Below are positions 4,972 to 5,385 of a stretch of 5,385 bases of DNA, in pieces. Below the pieces are notes generated by a model that saw only the letters and a program-made list of their open reading frames with translations, did no database searches and had not been told where the DNA came from. The DNA lies in the NCBI GenBank assembly GCA_021786335.1, contig JAJYNM010000047.1, positions 1-5,385 on the forward strand, written 5' to 3'. This DNA is from an archaeon (GTDB taxonomy: Archaea > Thermoproteota > Nitrososphaeria > Nitrososphaerales > UBA183). The stretch's first letter is position 1. Each line of letters opens with the position of its first letter. Made by a program: the position numbers and the translations under genes.

Positions 4972-5385
4972 GTGGCCGACGAGCCGACACGGATCCCCTC
5001 CGGAGGACCAGACGACCCTGCCGCCTCGAGTGGCCCGACCCCTGACAGCGGGGGGACCGGGGCTCAGGGAACCAGGCTCCCATCGCTCTTCCGGCAGCGG
5101 GCCTTCAGAGGGCTGTGGGTCGGGTCGGTGGCTTCTTCAATCGGCTCCTCAGCGGGGTTGCTTGCGATCAACTGGCTCGTCTACACGGCTACAGGGTCCG
5201 CCTTCGACCTCGCCCTCGTCGGCGTGGCAGGGACCGTACCGAGGGTGATATTCGGCGTCTTCAGTGGTGCGCTCGCAGACAGGTACAGCAAGCTGAGGCT
5301 GATGATCGTCGCCGACATGTTCCGAGCAGCCACCATGGTCGCATTCGCGGTGACCCTCGCAATCTTCGGGTTCAGCCTCTACGTG
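4972..5385 (+). CDS. MFS transporter, N-terminal part (cut by right edge)
   Basis: This is a major facilitator superfamily membrane transporter, most like the drug or siderophore exporter branch (DHA3/EntS-type, Pfam MFS_3-like). Only 138 residues lie in the window. Residues 1-40 are a Pro/Gly/Ser/Asp-rich, probably disordered cytoplasmic leader. LFRQRAFRGLW then leads into helix 1 (about 48-71, GSVASSIGSSAGLLAINWLV). Helix 2 (about 79-99) ends in GALADRYSKLRLMIVADMFR, residues 99-118, which is the MFS motif A loop (G-x-L-A-D-R-x-x-K/R). Helix 3 begins about 120 and runs to the edge. The GTG at 4972 is the best start: it is the first in-frame start preceded at 25-26 bases by a TATA-like octamer. 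The frame is open further upstream, but that translation is low-complexity. The transported substrate cannot be inferred. Confidence 0.82.
   Translation, partial: MADEPTRIPSGGPDDPAASSGPTPDSGGTGAQGTRLPSLFRQRAFRGLWVGSVASSIGSSAGLLAINWLVYTATGSAFDLALVGVAGTVPRVIFGVFSGALADRYSKLRLMIVADMFRAATMVAFAVTLAIFGFSLYV

Noticed and set aside
4850..5248. A 132-codon plus-strand ORF rich in Pro, Arg and Ser
   Set aside because: It is in a different frame from the MFS protein, whose membrane helices and motif A are unmistakable in the other frame.
1..5385. CRISPR array, insertion sequence ends or transposase
   Set aside because: No regularly spaced repeats, no terminal inverted repeats and no transposase or integrase motifs were seen on either strand.

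Overview
This window looks like archaeal chromosome, moderately GC-rich and rich in AGG/AGA arginine codons. The main evidence is the promoter layout. Three of the four likely intact transcription units (vapB1, vapB2 and the MFS gene) have an AT-rich TATA-like element centred about 25-27 bases upstream of the chosen start codon, and the GNAT gene has a weaker one at about 24. This is the geometry of leaderless archaeal transcripts. The two VapBC pairs are also of archaeal character. I cannot name the species or confidently choose a phylum.

Layout, left to right. Positions 95-684 hold an intact VapBC pair on the + strand: an AbrB/SpoVT-fold antitoxin and a PIN-domain toxin. Positions 860-1303 hold an unrecognised ORF that may be the truncated front of a longer protein. 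Positions 1340-1914 hold a badly decayed gene for a RibD C-terminal/dihydrofolate-reductase-like protein, readable only by crossing four frameshifts and two stops. Positions 2158-2854 hold a second VapBC pair on the - strand, with a ribbon-helix-helix antitoxin and an unrelated-looking PIN toxin, preceded by a TATA box and a palindromic probable operator. A tRNA T-arm-like remnant lies near 2924-2948. Positions 3083-3148 hold a 66-base fossil of the first vapC (61 of 66 bases identical), abutting positions 3151-3829, a 5'-truncated, frameshifted cation:proton antiporter pseudogene. A GNAT acetyltransferase follows (4052-4630), then a gene-free stretch, then the start of an MFS exporter (4972 to the right edge).

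I see no shared pathway. The picture is of a genomic decay and rearrangement zone: two intact toxin-antitoxin modules that encode their own retention sit among broken housekeeping or transport genes, a fossil toxin fragment and a possible tRNA-derived attachment remnant. Functional cooperation is clear only inside each TA pair. I found no convincing novel multi-gene system. The most useful observations are the vapC fossil, the vapB2 operator/TATA arrangement, the reconstructed pseudogenes and the tRNA-like scar.
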